This document shows, piece after piece, positions 44,867 to 57,447 of a stretch of DNA of 64,000 nt; position 1 is the first letter of the stretch, and each line of letters begins with the position of its first letter. Under the pieces are notes generated by a model. It ran no database searches. It was not told the DNA's origin and saw nothing but the letters and a program-made list of their open reading frames with translations. Both the position numbers and the translations under genes were made by a program. This stretch comes from Marasmius tenuissimus (lineage: Eukaryota > Basidiomycota > Agaricomycetes > Agaricales > Marasmiaceae), in assembly GCA_029532415.1 (NCBI GenBank), contig JAQOTA010000070.1:992001-1056000 (forward strand), given 5' to 3'.

Positions 44867-47103
44867 TTCAAGATTAAACCGACCCTGGGCAGCTTGAAGT
44901 GTAACGTGTTCAATGAACGTAGTCGTACCATGTTGGCCGTTCACCTCGTAGAACTCTCCGTCAGGCGAGTCTAAACCTTTATACTTCACATCCGGTTCTA
45001 ATAACGACAAATTGAGAGCGTGATTGAATCAAAGTCATACTGCGAGATGAGCAATCGACAGCCCTCTCTGTAGTACTAGGAGTGCTTTGTGTCGAAGAAA
45101 AGAATGAGTGGATGGTATATTTGCTCTCGTTTCGAGTCGTTCGTGTGTTGACCTCTTTGGATATGATTGTTGTGAATCTGTGATATGTTGTTCATACATG
45201 ATCTGTGGATCAGGATACTACTCAACTCAGCGAGAATGAAGATGGTGGATAATGAAAATGTATCACCGCTGAGAGAGATGGGCATGAAATTTTGGGTGAC
45301 AACGGGTGAAAGTTCTAAAGCGCTCTGGTCGTATTCCGACGGACGGCGCTCGATGGCGGCTTTAGTTCTTAAATTGACGTCCAGGTCAAAACTTGTCCAT
45401 AATGAGCGCTCGACAAGAAGGCGTTGAAGAATAAGAAAAACAGAGAAAAGTGATAAGAGAAGACAAGAGCTGGTCGTGGTCCAAGAGAATGAAAATGCTT
45501 ATTTCAGTCCTTGAAGGCGTAAGGGCTAATTGCGTTGCAAGTGACTTACCTGATGCCGGTGCATTTTCGTCGATATCACTGAAGCAGTGTCGATCATGTG
45601 GTACCCTCGATTGAGATTTGGCACTGTGTTACACCGGCAATGATGGGTCGTTTCCCGAAAGCTGTTGCCAATTCAGAAAAGAGCTTCTTTCCCTCCCTCT
45701 TGCTCAACGAGCGATCATGGACGGCTCCTCAGACCTTTCCAGTCTCTACTCTTCCATCTCGAGTTCGACTCGAACCACAGTTCCTGGAGTGGGTTATCTC
45801 TCGGGCAAGGCGATCAAACGATTGGGAGAGGTGGTTCTGAATGGGGTCGACAATGTCTTGGTCAATAGGCAACTCAGCCGTATTGAGGCTTCAGTGAAGA
45901 CCGACGACGCCTGGTATCAAGACACTCCATCTTTAGAGGTCAAAGAGATGTGTAGAATTCTTCTAGAACTATCGCAGTACGTACGTCTAAATTCATTCGT
46001 CGGAGTGCTGCGGACTTGATCCAAGTTCCACAGTCCTGGGTTTCCATTCTCGACTCGAATGCGAGCCATGCGAGTAATTATGGCTCTGATTGGTTCAATG
46101 AGCTTCATTGGACTTGCTACCGTCCTTGTCGACCTCGGCTCGACGTCGAAGCTTCAAAGGCATCTGTGTGATGTTCTTGATTGTCTTTGGGACTCTAAAT
46201 CATCTGAAAAGTGCGCCTCTCCTCGCTTGACCGACTTTGTAGTCACTGTTGATAACATTCTGATAGTGCACGTAAAAGAGAGACCGGGGACGAAGCCACA
46301 AGAAAGAAGATATTCAAACTTCGTGCAGCTGGTTATGAATCCTATGTCGCAGCTTCCCCGCGAGCACATACCTCCACACTCCTGCTGTCATCGCCCTTCA
46401 TTCTCTATCTTGCTCTCATTGCCACTCTCGGCAGTGGCAGCCATACCCGCCTCATTCTCTCTCAAGAGCTGAATATTGTCCGGTTCCTACGATCTATAGG
46501 GCTTTTTGACAACGAGACTCAAACGGACATCGGCATCATGGCAGGAAGACTTCTCATGCAGGTGCTCAGGCTCAGGCTCAACCCCATTACTGACGAAAGT
46601 CTGACGAGTGTCGTCGAGAACGCCATCTCCGAACTTTTTTCAAGCCCCGAGTCCATAACAGATCACATTTGGCCCCAATTCGAGCGGGTCTTTATGGATT
46701 CCCCGTCCCAGACATTCTTGACGAACGTAGTGGCAATCGTCAAGCAACAACTCGTCGCAAATAGCACACAGGCGTCGCAGCACCTTGATCGTGACGGTCT
46801 TATTTTACGGGATGTCAAGGTTCTACTCCTCGGTGGGGGTTGCGTCGGAAAGGTCACTTAGTTCTCACCTGTCATCTATGAGTGAACTGACATTACCTTA
46901 CCTTGCCTCCTTAACATCCTCTAGACGACTATTATGAAGCAACTGATCCTTGCGCATCACGGTTTGACACCTTTTGCCGGACTTTATGACCCCGAGAGCT
47001 ACTTGGAGATGATGGAACGCCAGCTCAAAACCTTCCTGCAGAGGATGATTGTTCAGTTTCCTGAGGATCACGCCAAACCTCCATGGGCCCGATATGACAT
47101 CTA
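44335..47103. repeat. left arm of a 2.8-kb inverted duplication
   Basis: Reverse-complement match to 50,554-53,362. Paired positions sum to about 97,658 through most of the arm. It covers part of a MYND gene, the divergent promoter region and the first two thirds of a G-alpha-like gene. Similarity is roughly 90% by eye in most of the arm, but I see no differences from about 45,600 to 46,648. Confidence 0.9.
45717..47103 (+). pseudogene. G-protein alpha-like gene, truncated left copy
   Basis: The first three exons (45,717-45,976, 46,034-46,210, 46,279-46,852) and the start of the fourth (from 46,925) match the complete copy at 49.5-51.9 kb, including the P-loop LLLGGGCVGK/TTIMKQ across an intron. 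Homology stops at WARYDIY (47,103), where a dispersed repeat begins; the frame then runs a short unrelated way to a stop at 47,170. The switch regions and guanine-recognition motifs are missing, so a GTPase product is impossible. Confidence 0.85.
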
Positions 47104-47446
47104 CAAGAATACCATACATGAGAGTTCGGTCGATCAGGTGCACAAATCCGAGCGAACACACGCCTTTTAGAAAAGGTTTCATAGGATTCATGGCTTGATA
47201 AAATGCTTAGGAATTTCAGAAACGAGGTGGAGGGAGCACAATCCAAGCTCACTTTGAATCGGACGCTCAAGTTTACGTGGGTCGAGGTCGGATCCCCATC
47301 TGTCCCCATGTCCCCACATAAGTAATATGCATTCTCTGAGATAACAAAGCTGCACGAGATGACATGAACCTTGGCCACCACATCTATCATCACTAAATTG
47401 AGATATATCACTATGAGTATGCAAGCCTCGGGATACTCCGACTCTA
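47104..47446. repeat. dispersed repeat R, copy 1
   Basis: Begins near AATACCATACATGAGAG and includes CCCCATCTGTCCCCATGTCC. It occurs inverted at 48,958-49,294 and as a third copy near 53,480-53,690. Together, copies 1 and 2 face each other like long terminal inverted repeats around an old-yellow-enzyme pseudogene. Confidence 0.8.
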
Positions 47447-47456
47447 GATCACCAAA

Positions 47457-48545
<1,089 letters not shown>

Positions 48546-48957
48546 GCCGTCGAGTTCTAGTTGAACATATCTCTTTTCACGCCTCAGTTTGTGCGTCGAA
48601 CCAGATACTAGGTACGTGAGCGGACCCGCAGCTCGCGGATGGATTGATGTCGCGTCCGGAATGAGGAGGTTTGCTGGCTCGCTCTCCCGCTGAGATTAGT
48701 ATCCCTTCACGAGTTGTACGTGGGAAACATGGTTTATGTCCGCCCGAAACCTTGTCAGCGGGGCGAGGACTGTTCTGTGGCTGACCATCAAATTTGCGAG
48801 CTTCATAGGTTAAAATTGGGATAGCGAAGTCGACATTTTTATGAGAACACAGTGTTAAGAGAGAATTTGTAAGGATGAATATCCTCGTTGCTTGCTATTC
48901 TGCTTATGTATGTTGCTGCCATATCAGCGGATTATCCAACGAGTCCGACCGACCATA

Positions 48958-49294
48958 AGTCGAGTATCCCGAGGCTTGCATACTCATAGTGATATATTTC
49001 GATCTGGTGATGATAGATGTGGTGACTAAGGCTCATGTCATCTCGTGCAGCTTAGTTATCTCTGAGAATGCATATTACTTGTGTGGGGACATGGGGACAG
49101 ATGGGGATCCGACCTCGTCCCACATAAACTTGAGCGCCCAATTCAATGTGAGTTTGGATTGTGCTCCCTCCACCTCGTTTCTGAAGGTCCTAAGCATTGT
49201 ATCAAGCCATGGATCCCATGAGACCTTTTCTATAAGGCGTATGTTCGCTCGGATTTGTGCACCTTAACGACCGAACTCTCATGTATGGTATTGT
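48958..49294. repeat. dispersed repeat R, copy 2 (inverted to copy 1)
   Basis: Reverse complement of 47,104-47,446, ending TCTCATGTATGGTATT. It lies just beyond the 3' end of the complete G-alpha-like gene (stop at 49,515). Confidence 0.8.
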
Positions 49295-49514
49295 TGTTTC
49301 GCTTGTGTAGCTATCTACTACAGTATTGTCCTGCTGAGGACATGGTGTAGTACCTTGAGAGAGCGAAGCTCCGCAGTACGTAGTAGCCTATTGGCTGGGC
49401 GAGCGGCTGAGAATGTGATAGACACGTGCATAAATAGGACTCAATGTCTTTGGTGCGTCCCGGGCGTGAGGGTTTGAATAGAGCCTCATATCCGAGACTA
49501 ATATGACCTACATC

Positions 49515-51941
49515 CTAGAGGTCCGTCGAATGGCTTTGATCATAGTACTGTATATGGTATATTGCTGGTGGATCTTCCCCAAGAGAGCTAGAGAAAATCA
49601 TTGAATTCTTGGCTTGGTGACTCGTAGCTAGAGACTCGCCGTCTACGTCCTTTGGGTCCAACGCTGACATAAAATGCACAGTCACATTCTGTTCTGGTGA
49701 GACATGTTTGAGAAACTGGTTCTTGATGTATTCGCACGCCGCGTTAGTATCTGGCCCTCCATCGTAGTCGGGGAAATGATTCTGGAGTGGTGAGCTCTTG
49801 AGTTTATCCGCAAGTAGGTCCATCTGATTGAAAACAAGTATCTAGGCGCAAGGCATGTCAAGTGAACGAATTTTGTAGTGAATAAAAGAACCTCATACAA
49901 GCCGGCATGACCCAAGCTGCTTCGTCGACATCCCACCGTCGACAGAATAGATCGATTTGAATAGCTCCAGAGAGTCATCCATTTTGTTCTGGTGAGGATT
50001 GTTCGCGTTTCGGGGATTATAAGATTCTCAGTGCTACACGAAATGATGCATAGCACTCACCACCGAATGATCCTCCAACAACACTCGATTGTATTCGATT
50101 AACGAGACAACAAAAACCACGACGTCCACTTGATGATAATAGTGAACCCACTTCTTCCTCTCGGATCTTTGACCCCCACAGTCCCAATAAACATATTGGT
50201 TGTCTTGAATGGTGAACGAATTCTGGTAAGCTCCGGAGGTCCGGACGTACCACCCAAGAAGGTTCTGGTATGTCGGCTCCAGTCGAGCCGATTTGAGAGT
50301 TGTAGTACGCCTCCGGGAGCGATCCGCCATGTCTCGAAGAGCCTCCAATAAGCTTACAAAATAGTCCAAAGGTGCGTTAAACCCTTCGGTGCCTATATCC
50401 ATCACAAAATCTGTCGAGGGTAGGACGGAACACATGTCCGCAAAGCTCGTGATGTTGGTTTGAACAAAGTCGTGGAGCTCCAGCAATTTCTCTGACAGTG
50501 ACTCTGGGGGTGTCCGCAGCGAATTGAGCTTTTGGAAGTTGTTGACGATAGTATAGATGTCATATCGGGCCCATGGAGGGTTGGCGTGATCTCCAGGAAA
50601 CCAACGAATCATTCTCTTCAGGAAGGTTTTGAGCTGGTGATCCATCATCTCTAAGTAGCTCTCGGTGTCATAGAGTCCGGTGAAGGGTGTCAAACCGTGA
50701 TGCGCAAGGATCAGTTGCTTCATAATAGTCGTCTAGAAGACGTTAAGGAGGTAAGGTAAGGTAATGTCAGTTAGCTCAAAAGATGACAGGTGAGAACTAA
50801 GTGACCTTTCCGCCGCAACCCCCACCGAGGAGTAGAACCTTTACATCCCGCAAATCAAGTCCATCACGATCAAGGTGCTGCGACGTCTGTGTGCCATTTG
50901 CGACGAGTTGGTGCTTAACGATTGCCACTAAGTTCGTCAAGAATGTCTGGGACGGGGGATCCATAAAGGTCGGCTCGAATTGGGGCCAAATGTGATCCGT
51001 TATGGACTCAGGGCTTGAAAAAAGTTCGGAGATGGCGTTCTCGACGACACTCGTCAGACTTTCGTCAGTAATGGGGTTGAGCCTGAGCCTGAGCACCTGC
51101 ATGAGAAGTCTTCCTGCCATGATGCCGATGTCCGTTTGAGTCTCGTTGTCAAAAAGCCCTATAGATCGTAGGAACCGGACAATATTCAGCTCTTGAGAGA
51201 GAATGAGGCGGGTATGGCTGCCACTGCCGAGAGTGGCAATGAGAGCAAGATAGAGAATGAAGGGCGATGACAGCAGGAGTGTGGAGGTATGTGCTCGCGG
51301 GGAAGCTGCGACATAGGATTCATAACCAGCTGCACGAAGTTTGAATATCTTCTTTCTTGTGGCTTCGTCCCCGGTCTCTCTTTTACGTGCACTATCAGAA
51401 TGTTATCAACAGTGACTACAAAGTCGGTCAAGCGAGGAGAGGCGCACTTTTCAGATGATTTAGAGTCCCAAAGACAATCAAGAACATCACACAGATGCCT
51501 TTGAAGCTTCGACGTCGAGCCGAGGTCGACAAGGACGGTAGCAAGTCCAATGAAGCTCATTGAACCAATCAGAGCCATAATTACTCGCATGGCTCGCATT
51601 CGAGTCGAGAATGGAAACCCAGGACTGTGGAACTTGGATCAAGTCCGCAGCACTCCGACGAATGAATTTAGACGTACGTACTGCGATAGTTCTAGAAGAA
51701 TTCTACACATCTCTTTGACCTCTAAAGATGGAGTGTCTTGATACCAGGCGTCGTCGGTCTTCACTGAAGCCTCAATACGGCTGAGTTGCCTATTGACCAA
51801 GACATTGTCGACCCCATTCAGAACCACCTCTCCCAATCGTTTGATCGCCTTGCCCGAGAGATAACCCACTCCAGGAACTGTGGTTCGAGTCGAACTCGAG
51901 ATGGAAGAGTAGAGACTGGAAAGGTCTGAGGAGCCGTCCAT
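49515..51941 (-). CDS. divergent G-protein alpha-like subunit with long N-terminal extension, 699 aa
   Basis: Six exons (51,941-51,682, 51,624-51,448, 51,379-50,806, 50,732-50,061, 49,988-49,899, 49,841-49,515) join in phase to 2100 bases. The P-loop is GGGCGGK/TTIMKQ, a variant of Gα GAGESGKST. The arginine-containing switch I is YVRTSGAYQNSF, switch II is DCGGQRSERKKW (usual DVGGQ), the guanine motif is FNQMDLL (usual NKxD) and the last motif is FMSALD (usual TCAT). About 330 residues precede the P-loop, where a normal Gα has about 40; they include hydrophobic stretches (VIMALIGSMSFIGLATVL, SPFILYLALIATLG). This could mean membrane anchoring or a fused domain. GTP binding may be altered. 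A truncated inverted copy lies at 45.7 kb. Confidence 0.82.
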
Positions 51942-53362
51942 GATCGCTCGTTGAGCAAGAGGGAGGGAAAGAAGCTCTTTTCTGAATTGGCAACAGCTTT
52001 CGGGAAACGACCCATCATTGCCGGTGTAACACAGTGCCAAATCTCAATCGAGGGTACCACATAATCGAGGAAGTCACAAGAGTTCGACACTGCCTCAGTG
52101 ATGTCGACGGAAATGCACTGGCATCAGGTAAGTAACTTGCGACGCAATTAGCGCTTAGCCCCGGCCCGCGAGCTTAGCACTTAGCCACCTTGGACTAAAG
52201 CAAGCATTTTCATTCTCTTGGACCACGACCAGCTCTTGTCTTCTCTGATCACTTTTCTCTGTTTATCTTATTCTTCAATGTCTCCTTTCCAAGCGCTCAT
52301 TATAGACAAGTTTTGACCTGGACGTCAATTTAAGAACTAAAGCCGCCATCGAGCACCGTCGGAATACGACTAGCCTGAGAGCGCTTTACAACTTTCACCC
52401 GTTGTCGCCCAAGATTCAATGCCCATCTCTCTCAGCGGTGATACATTTTCATTATCTACCATTTTCATTCTCGCTGAGTTGAGTAGGTAGTATCCTAATC
52501 CACAGATCATGTACGAACAGTACATCACAGATTCAAAACAATCATATCCAAAAAGTTCAACACACGAACGACTCGAAACGAGAGCAAATATACCATCCAC
52601 TCATTTTCTTCGACACAAAGCACTCCTAGTACTACAGGGAGGGCTGTCGATTACTCATCTCGCAGTATGACTTTGATTCAATCACGCTTTCAATTTGTCG
52701 TTGTTAGAACCGGATGTGAAGTATAAAGGTTTAGACTCGCCTGACGGAGAGTTCTACGAGGTGAACGGCCAGCATGGTACGTTCATTGAACACGTTACAC
52801 TTCAAGCTGCCCAGGGTCGGTTTAAGCTTGAATTTCAAACGTATGGATAGTCTCGTGAAGGTTGTTATGAGGTCCTTCTTCCATCTTGGTTGGCAGACGA
52901 TGTCTCAATTTTGCCTAGCGAGTCAACGACTGCTCATGAACTGTTGTTCAATTTCTGAAGTTTTGTATTATTCACTCAGCCTACTCATCACTCCGACGTC
53001 AGCCTTGCGACAAGCCAACCGACCCTCCCCAATGCCTGTCAATCTTCGCCAGACTGCTTTGTGATCGAACCTGATTGAAGGAAGATTGGGGCCAGGATGT
53101 CCGATGGAATGAGATCAAGAAAAAGCATCATGTCCTTCGAGATCTTCGCCGGAGCGCGAAGAAGGGCCCAACCTTCTTGTGCAGTTACAATTCTGTGTGT
53201 ATCGGTTTTCTCACTCCAGCTGCTACTACACTCATTATACGTTCCATTCTATTCAGTGCGCACGAGACCAGGCTACTCTGGAATCAGATCCCGAAAACAA
53301 GAAGAGGTATTTGTGTTGTTCCTTGTGTAAATACGCGGTGTATTGTTCCACGGCCCGCCAAA
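50554..53362. repeat. right arm of the 2.8-kb inverted duplication
   Basis: Reverse complement of 44,335-47,103. It contains a small extra segment (about 30 bases, CCCCGGCCCGCGAG near 52,160) absent from the left arm. Confidence 0.9.
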
Positions 53363-53399
53363 GTTCAACGAACAATCCAGGTGTTCTTCAAACCAAATG
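52860..53399 (+). pseudogene. MYND-finger-like gene, copy B, truncated
   Basis: Reads EDWGQDVRWNEIKKKHHVLRDL...TFLCSYNS, then the intron, then CARDQATLESD and LCCSLCKYAVYCSTARQ, where homology to copy A ends and the frame stops (53,397-53,399). Upstream, a TGA interrupts the frame after LRQTAL. It lacks the final zinc ligands (H-x3-C), so it cannot form a MYND finger. Confidence 0.65.
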
Positions 53400-53479
53400 A
53401 TCATAGTGGTGCTACATAGGTTACGGTGTGCGGTTAGCAGTCTAATCTAATGATAAAGTTCCAACTCCTATGCGACCAA

Positions 53480-53690
53480 CGCACGTTACTTGCGTGGGGA
53501 CATTGGGACGGATGGGGATCCGACCCTCAATCCATATAAACCCGAGTGCCAAATTGAATGTAAGTTTGAATTGTGCTCCCTATGCCTCAATTCATAAGCA
53601 TCCCATTGAACTATGACTCCCATTAATCCGTTTTACTGAGACGTATTGTCCGCTCGAACTTGTGCGCCCGATCAACCGCATTTCTAGATA
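53480..53690. repeat. dispersed repeat R, copy 3 (partial)
   Basis: Shares GTGGGGACATTGGGACGGAT and following sequence, including a CGAACTTGTGCGCCCGATCA end, with the R copies at 47.1 and 49.0 kb. It is more divergent and shorter. Confidence 0.7.
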
Positions 53691-53819
53691 CTACAAATCT
53701 TTGTAATGGCCTTCCGGGTCCCGAAGGTCTTAGCGAGTTGGCCTGCGTTCTTCCTCAGTTTCGATTACAAACGGGCGGTGCACACTGGCAGTGCTTGAGG
53801 TTCTCGTGAATTTCTTTCA

Positions 53820-54430
53820 AGCGTTGGAAATGCTCACACGGGGCGCCGAGCAGAATTTCATGGCCGTGAAATTGGATTCGGGAACTATGAATGTTAACCG
53901 ACCAGATAAATCATGTCTTTCCCATCCAGTAAATCTACACCTCAACGAAGGAAAAGGCTGAGGTTTCGTGGTTGTCAACTTGATGAATTCACAAAGGTGT
54001 ATCTTACCGACTATCTAGCGGTAAAATTCTTGATTCCCGACCGATAATTTTGTTGTGGAAACACAATGCCCGTTTCTAAGGCAGTGTCCCGGCCCCTAGC
54101 AGCGCAAAACGGTACTTTAAAAGGCTTGCATTACCGGTACCTGACCAGCGCTAAGGGCCGGAACGCCGCCTCGTAAACGGGCATTGTGTTTCCACAATAA
54201 TTTTATCATACGGGAATCGAACTTATTATCACTTTGAGATATGCCTTCGTGAATTCATCAAGTTAGCAATTACGAAACCTCAGCCTTTTCCTTCGCTGGG
54301 GTGTACCTTTACACAAAGGGAACGAGGTGATTTGTCAGGCTGGTTAACCTCTACAGTTCCCGAATCCAGTTTCACGACCGTGAAATTCTGGTTGGTGCCC
54401 CGTGTCATGTGAATCTCCCTCGTATTGCTC
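53820..54430. repeat. 0.6-kb foldback palindrome with nested small element
   Basis: Two arms of about 250-300 bases face each other around 54,125 (paired positions sum to about 108,245). Each arm carries the same coding-like tail, VKLDSGT...EGKG and a stop, reading toward the centre. The middle (54,053-54,197) is a smaller inverted element bounded by TTGTGGAAACACAATGCCCG and its complement. Confidence 0.8.
54053..54197. mobile_element. 145-bp foldback/MITE-like element in the palindrome centre
   Basis: About 50-base inverted ends (TTGTGGAAACACAATGCCCG...CGGGCATTGTGTTTCCACAA) around a short core with ACCGGTACC. No ORF. Confidence 0.65.
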
Positions 54431-54555
54431 ACTACTCCAAGAAAAAAGAAAGTTCTGGCCTTCAAATGCCACACAAAGGGCCGTTGGAGTGAGTGACTAT
54501 CAGTGCCAGGCCCGTCTCCAAAACTCTGGATGCTTAAATTGACTTTGATAGACAT
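54280..54555 (-). CDS. small ORF of 91 codons in one palindrome arm
   Basis: Open frame starting MSIKVNLSIQSFGDGPG with no introns or recognised domain. Its last 38 codons have a diverged copy in the other arm (53,853-53,961), with matching residues and stop, so this coding-like end has been duplicated. It may be a fragment of an older gene. It is not hydrophobic enough at the start to be a signal peptide. Confidence 0.35.
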   Translation of the reverse strand: MSIKVNLSIQSFGDGPGTDSHSLQRPFVWHLKARTFFFLGVVSNTREIHMTRGTNQNFTVVKLDSGTVEVNQPDKSPRSLCVKVHPSEGKG

Positions 54556-55550
54556 TGAGAGAATGTTGTTTGCTACTGTTACTCACGAAAACACTTGTAT
54601 TTTAATTTGTATACTATAATCTATAGCATTTGTCCCAGTATCGCTCCTTGGGAGCCACTTTCAGAGCTTGCATACCGCTCGAGACAAGCATGAGTCCTAA
54701 AAAGCGGCTTTTATTACCTTAATAGGTTGTGTTTGAGTGAGGACCAAATGCAAATATCCAGTTATAGGTGTTTGTGGGTGCATCAATCAAAGGATGAGAT
54801 TTGATCAATTTGTGACACAAGTGACAGAATCATGACTTTGATACATAGTGACATCCGTCCCTGTTCCCAAACTTGGTTGGAAGTTGAACATTTTTTGTCT
54901 GAGGTCTCCAAGGCCCTTTCCGTCTATGATTGGCACAGGCCTATTATAGAATGCGTTATTTGCGGAATCTAGTCAAAGAAGCTTCTGACAGAACTTCCGT
55001 TATGCGCAGTGGGAACCGCCTCACACGCCTCTACCAGAAGCTAGAGCTTCCTGTGATTTTTGGGCCATGAATGGAGCCCCAGAATCGATTTCTGGTAAAG
55101 TTTAAACTCGGTGAGTGCCATGCCGAGAGTGCCTTTCATGTGGTCTGATGTATCTCCTTATTCTGGCTGATATGATTCTCAAATCCTACTGCAGTGTATC
55201 AAGATGATAGGGCCTTGGAAACGACAATTATCACACAACATTGGGCTTTTATGTCTTCTCGCCTCTAATTGCAAGACGCCATAAAGGGGTTGTTTCCCCC
55301 TCTCTTCCTGGACGCTATCATTGAACGATTTACAGTTTCTTCGACACCATACATGCACCACTTTCGATTCAATCATGATCGAGCACGGGGCATACTAAGT
55401 ACTTATACTAGTCTAATTTGGTATGCATCGAAGCAGCTGGTGCTGGTAGCTCCAATTCCGGTTGATCGTGGTATTACTATTTGAACTTATAAGATTCAGA
55501 CGTGGTCCGAATCCTTTCTTTCTTCCCTCCTTCATCACCACGAACTTACT
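54556..55550. other. intergenic, no gene seen
   Basis: Relatively AT-rich, with only short ORFs. The last few hundred bases should hold the promoter of the aldolase-like gene. Confidence 0.5.
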
Positions 55551-56709
55551 ATGGCTACCAATGGATCTCAAACGGAAGTAGCCAGCAAAGTCATGGAGCG
55601 TATGCGCTCGTCAGTGCCAAAACCGCCTCAATTCTCGGACAAATTACAGGAAAGAACGTACCTCAAGTTCAGATTGGCCCAAGCACTGAGGATATTTGGA
55701 AAACGAGGATACGATGAGGGTGTCGCTGGCCATATCACCGTTCGCGTGAGTCTTCGCTATCTACCGGTCCGGAATATCGGTCTTACAAGCGTGCGTTCTC
55801 AGGATCCCGTCCAACCGAGTCAATTTTGGGTCAACCCATTTGTGAGTTGTTTAAGTTATTGCCAGACGGATGAGGGCACCACCTGACCTCTCACTTCCCG
55901 CGATAATATCAGGGACTTCATTTCAAATTGATACAGCCCTCCGATTTACTACTCGTAGATTCGGAGGGAAACATCCTCGATGAATCCGGTCCTCATCGAG
56001 TGCTCAACGTCGCAGCGTTCATGATCCACTCGAGAATTCACGAAGCACGCCCCGACGTTATTTGCGCCGCTCATTCGCACTCCTTTTATGGGAAGGTATT
56101 CTCATCATTGGGAATTCCCCTTGATATGATCTCCCAGGACGCTTGCGGGTTCTATGGCGTACGTTATGATGTTCTCTATTCTCTAAATTGACGCGCTCAC
56201 GTTCCTGCTCCAACAGAATTTGGCCGTCTACGGCGATTACAAGGGGGTTGTCGAGAACGAGGAGGAGGGCAAAGCCATTGCGCGGGCCTTGGGGTCATGC
56301 ACAGTCAGTGATTCTCAAAATACTTGTTACTATGTGCCTAACCCAAATCTTTGTTTTCGACCGGTCAGGCTGCTATTCTTCAAGTGAGTAGATTTTGTTT
56401 CACAAAGTTTGCTAGAGGCCTGACACCTGACTGCGTTCCCAGAATCACGGTCTTCTAGTGGCTACTGACACCATTGAGGCTTCTATCTATTTCTACATCG
56501 CGCTAGAGAGAGCGTGTCAAGCTCAACTCATGGCAGACTCAGCTGCGGCCGCTCGTGGCGTCTCGACTGTCAAAATACCGGACAGTCAAGCCGCCATTAC
56601 GGGGAAGACTGTTGGCGCAGAATGGAAGGGGTGGCTCGCAGGATCTGTGGAGTTTAAGGTGTTGGAGAGCGAGGAAGGTGTCAGTTTCAAGTATGAAGGG
56701 AGAAAGTGA
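55551..56709 (+). CDS. class II aldolase/adducin domain protein
   Basis: Several exons: MATNGSQTEVASKVMERM...RTYLKFRLAQALRIFGKRGYDEGVAGHITVR, then the loop DPVQPSQFWVNPF, GLHFKLIQPSDLLLVDSEGNIL, and the zinc-binding ICAAHSHSFYGKVFSSLGIPLDMISQDACGFYG. Short exons NLAVYGDYKGVV...GSCT and AAILQ follow, then NHGLLVATDTIEASIYFY to the stop at 56,707-56,709. The H-x-H in AHSHS and the histidine in NHGL are the three metal ligands of class II aldolases (fuculose-phosphate aldolase fold). In fungi these cytosolic homologues often lack a known substrate, so the reaction is inferred only at fold level. Overall length (about 280 residues) is normal. No local pathway partners. Confidence 0.85.
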
Positions 56710-57447
56710 CTGAAAGCCTATCCAAAGCCTATAGTTATCAGACTATGGGACAGTTTCCCATCAGAAATTGTACTTTTATATCAAAACATGGATGATTGGG
56801 GTTCTTCATTGGGAATGTGTATGAGCCACTTAGGTATCAGCCCTACTTGAATCCATACAAGGTGCCGAGTTAAGAATCAATGAGCTGTACAATCCGTGCG
56901 AGCTACGTTCTTCAGGTTTTGCCAATGGGTCGTATATACTCGCCTTGTTTGAAGCTCTCATTCAACTTTCTTTGTTTAAGCTCCCATGTCGCATACCGAA
57001 GCCAAGGTGGCCGTGGATATATATGCTACTTTTATAGGACTGAGTCTCCAAGTCAGAAGGGATTGGATGTCCATAATCAGCCCATAGATCAAGTTCCTTC
57101 TCAAAGATATTGTCCTTCGAGTTGAGACACCCCCGACCCCGGACTATGTCGCTCTTCTCGAGCACACCCTTACCTAAATTCCCGTCTTCACGACGTCCCA
57201 TATCACCGGTCCAGGAGCAATCAATGTGCACGATTGCAGGCCTTACTTAAAGCCAATTTTTGTAAAAGTATGGTGCAGAGTCCTCGATATTTGTGATCAC
57301 TCCAGGGACCTTTGGTCCACGCTCGTCATGTCCATGAATATCTCTGTCGCAACAGAGATTGGACCCGATGACCCGTAGCGGTTTGACAGCGAACTCGGAT
57401 TGGTACTGGTTCGCCACTTACATACGGGCGCTCGGTGAGTTCAAGCA
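56710..57447. other. intergenic, possible upstream exon of the MYND gene
   Basis: A plus-strand patch at about 57,270-57,360 reads WCRVLDICDHSRDLWSTLV, which could be a remnant exon, but it runs into a stop. A minus-strand ORF (56,962-57,231) has no family resemblance. Confidence 0.35.
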
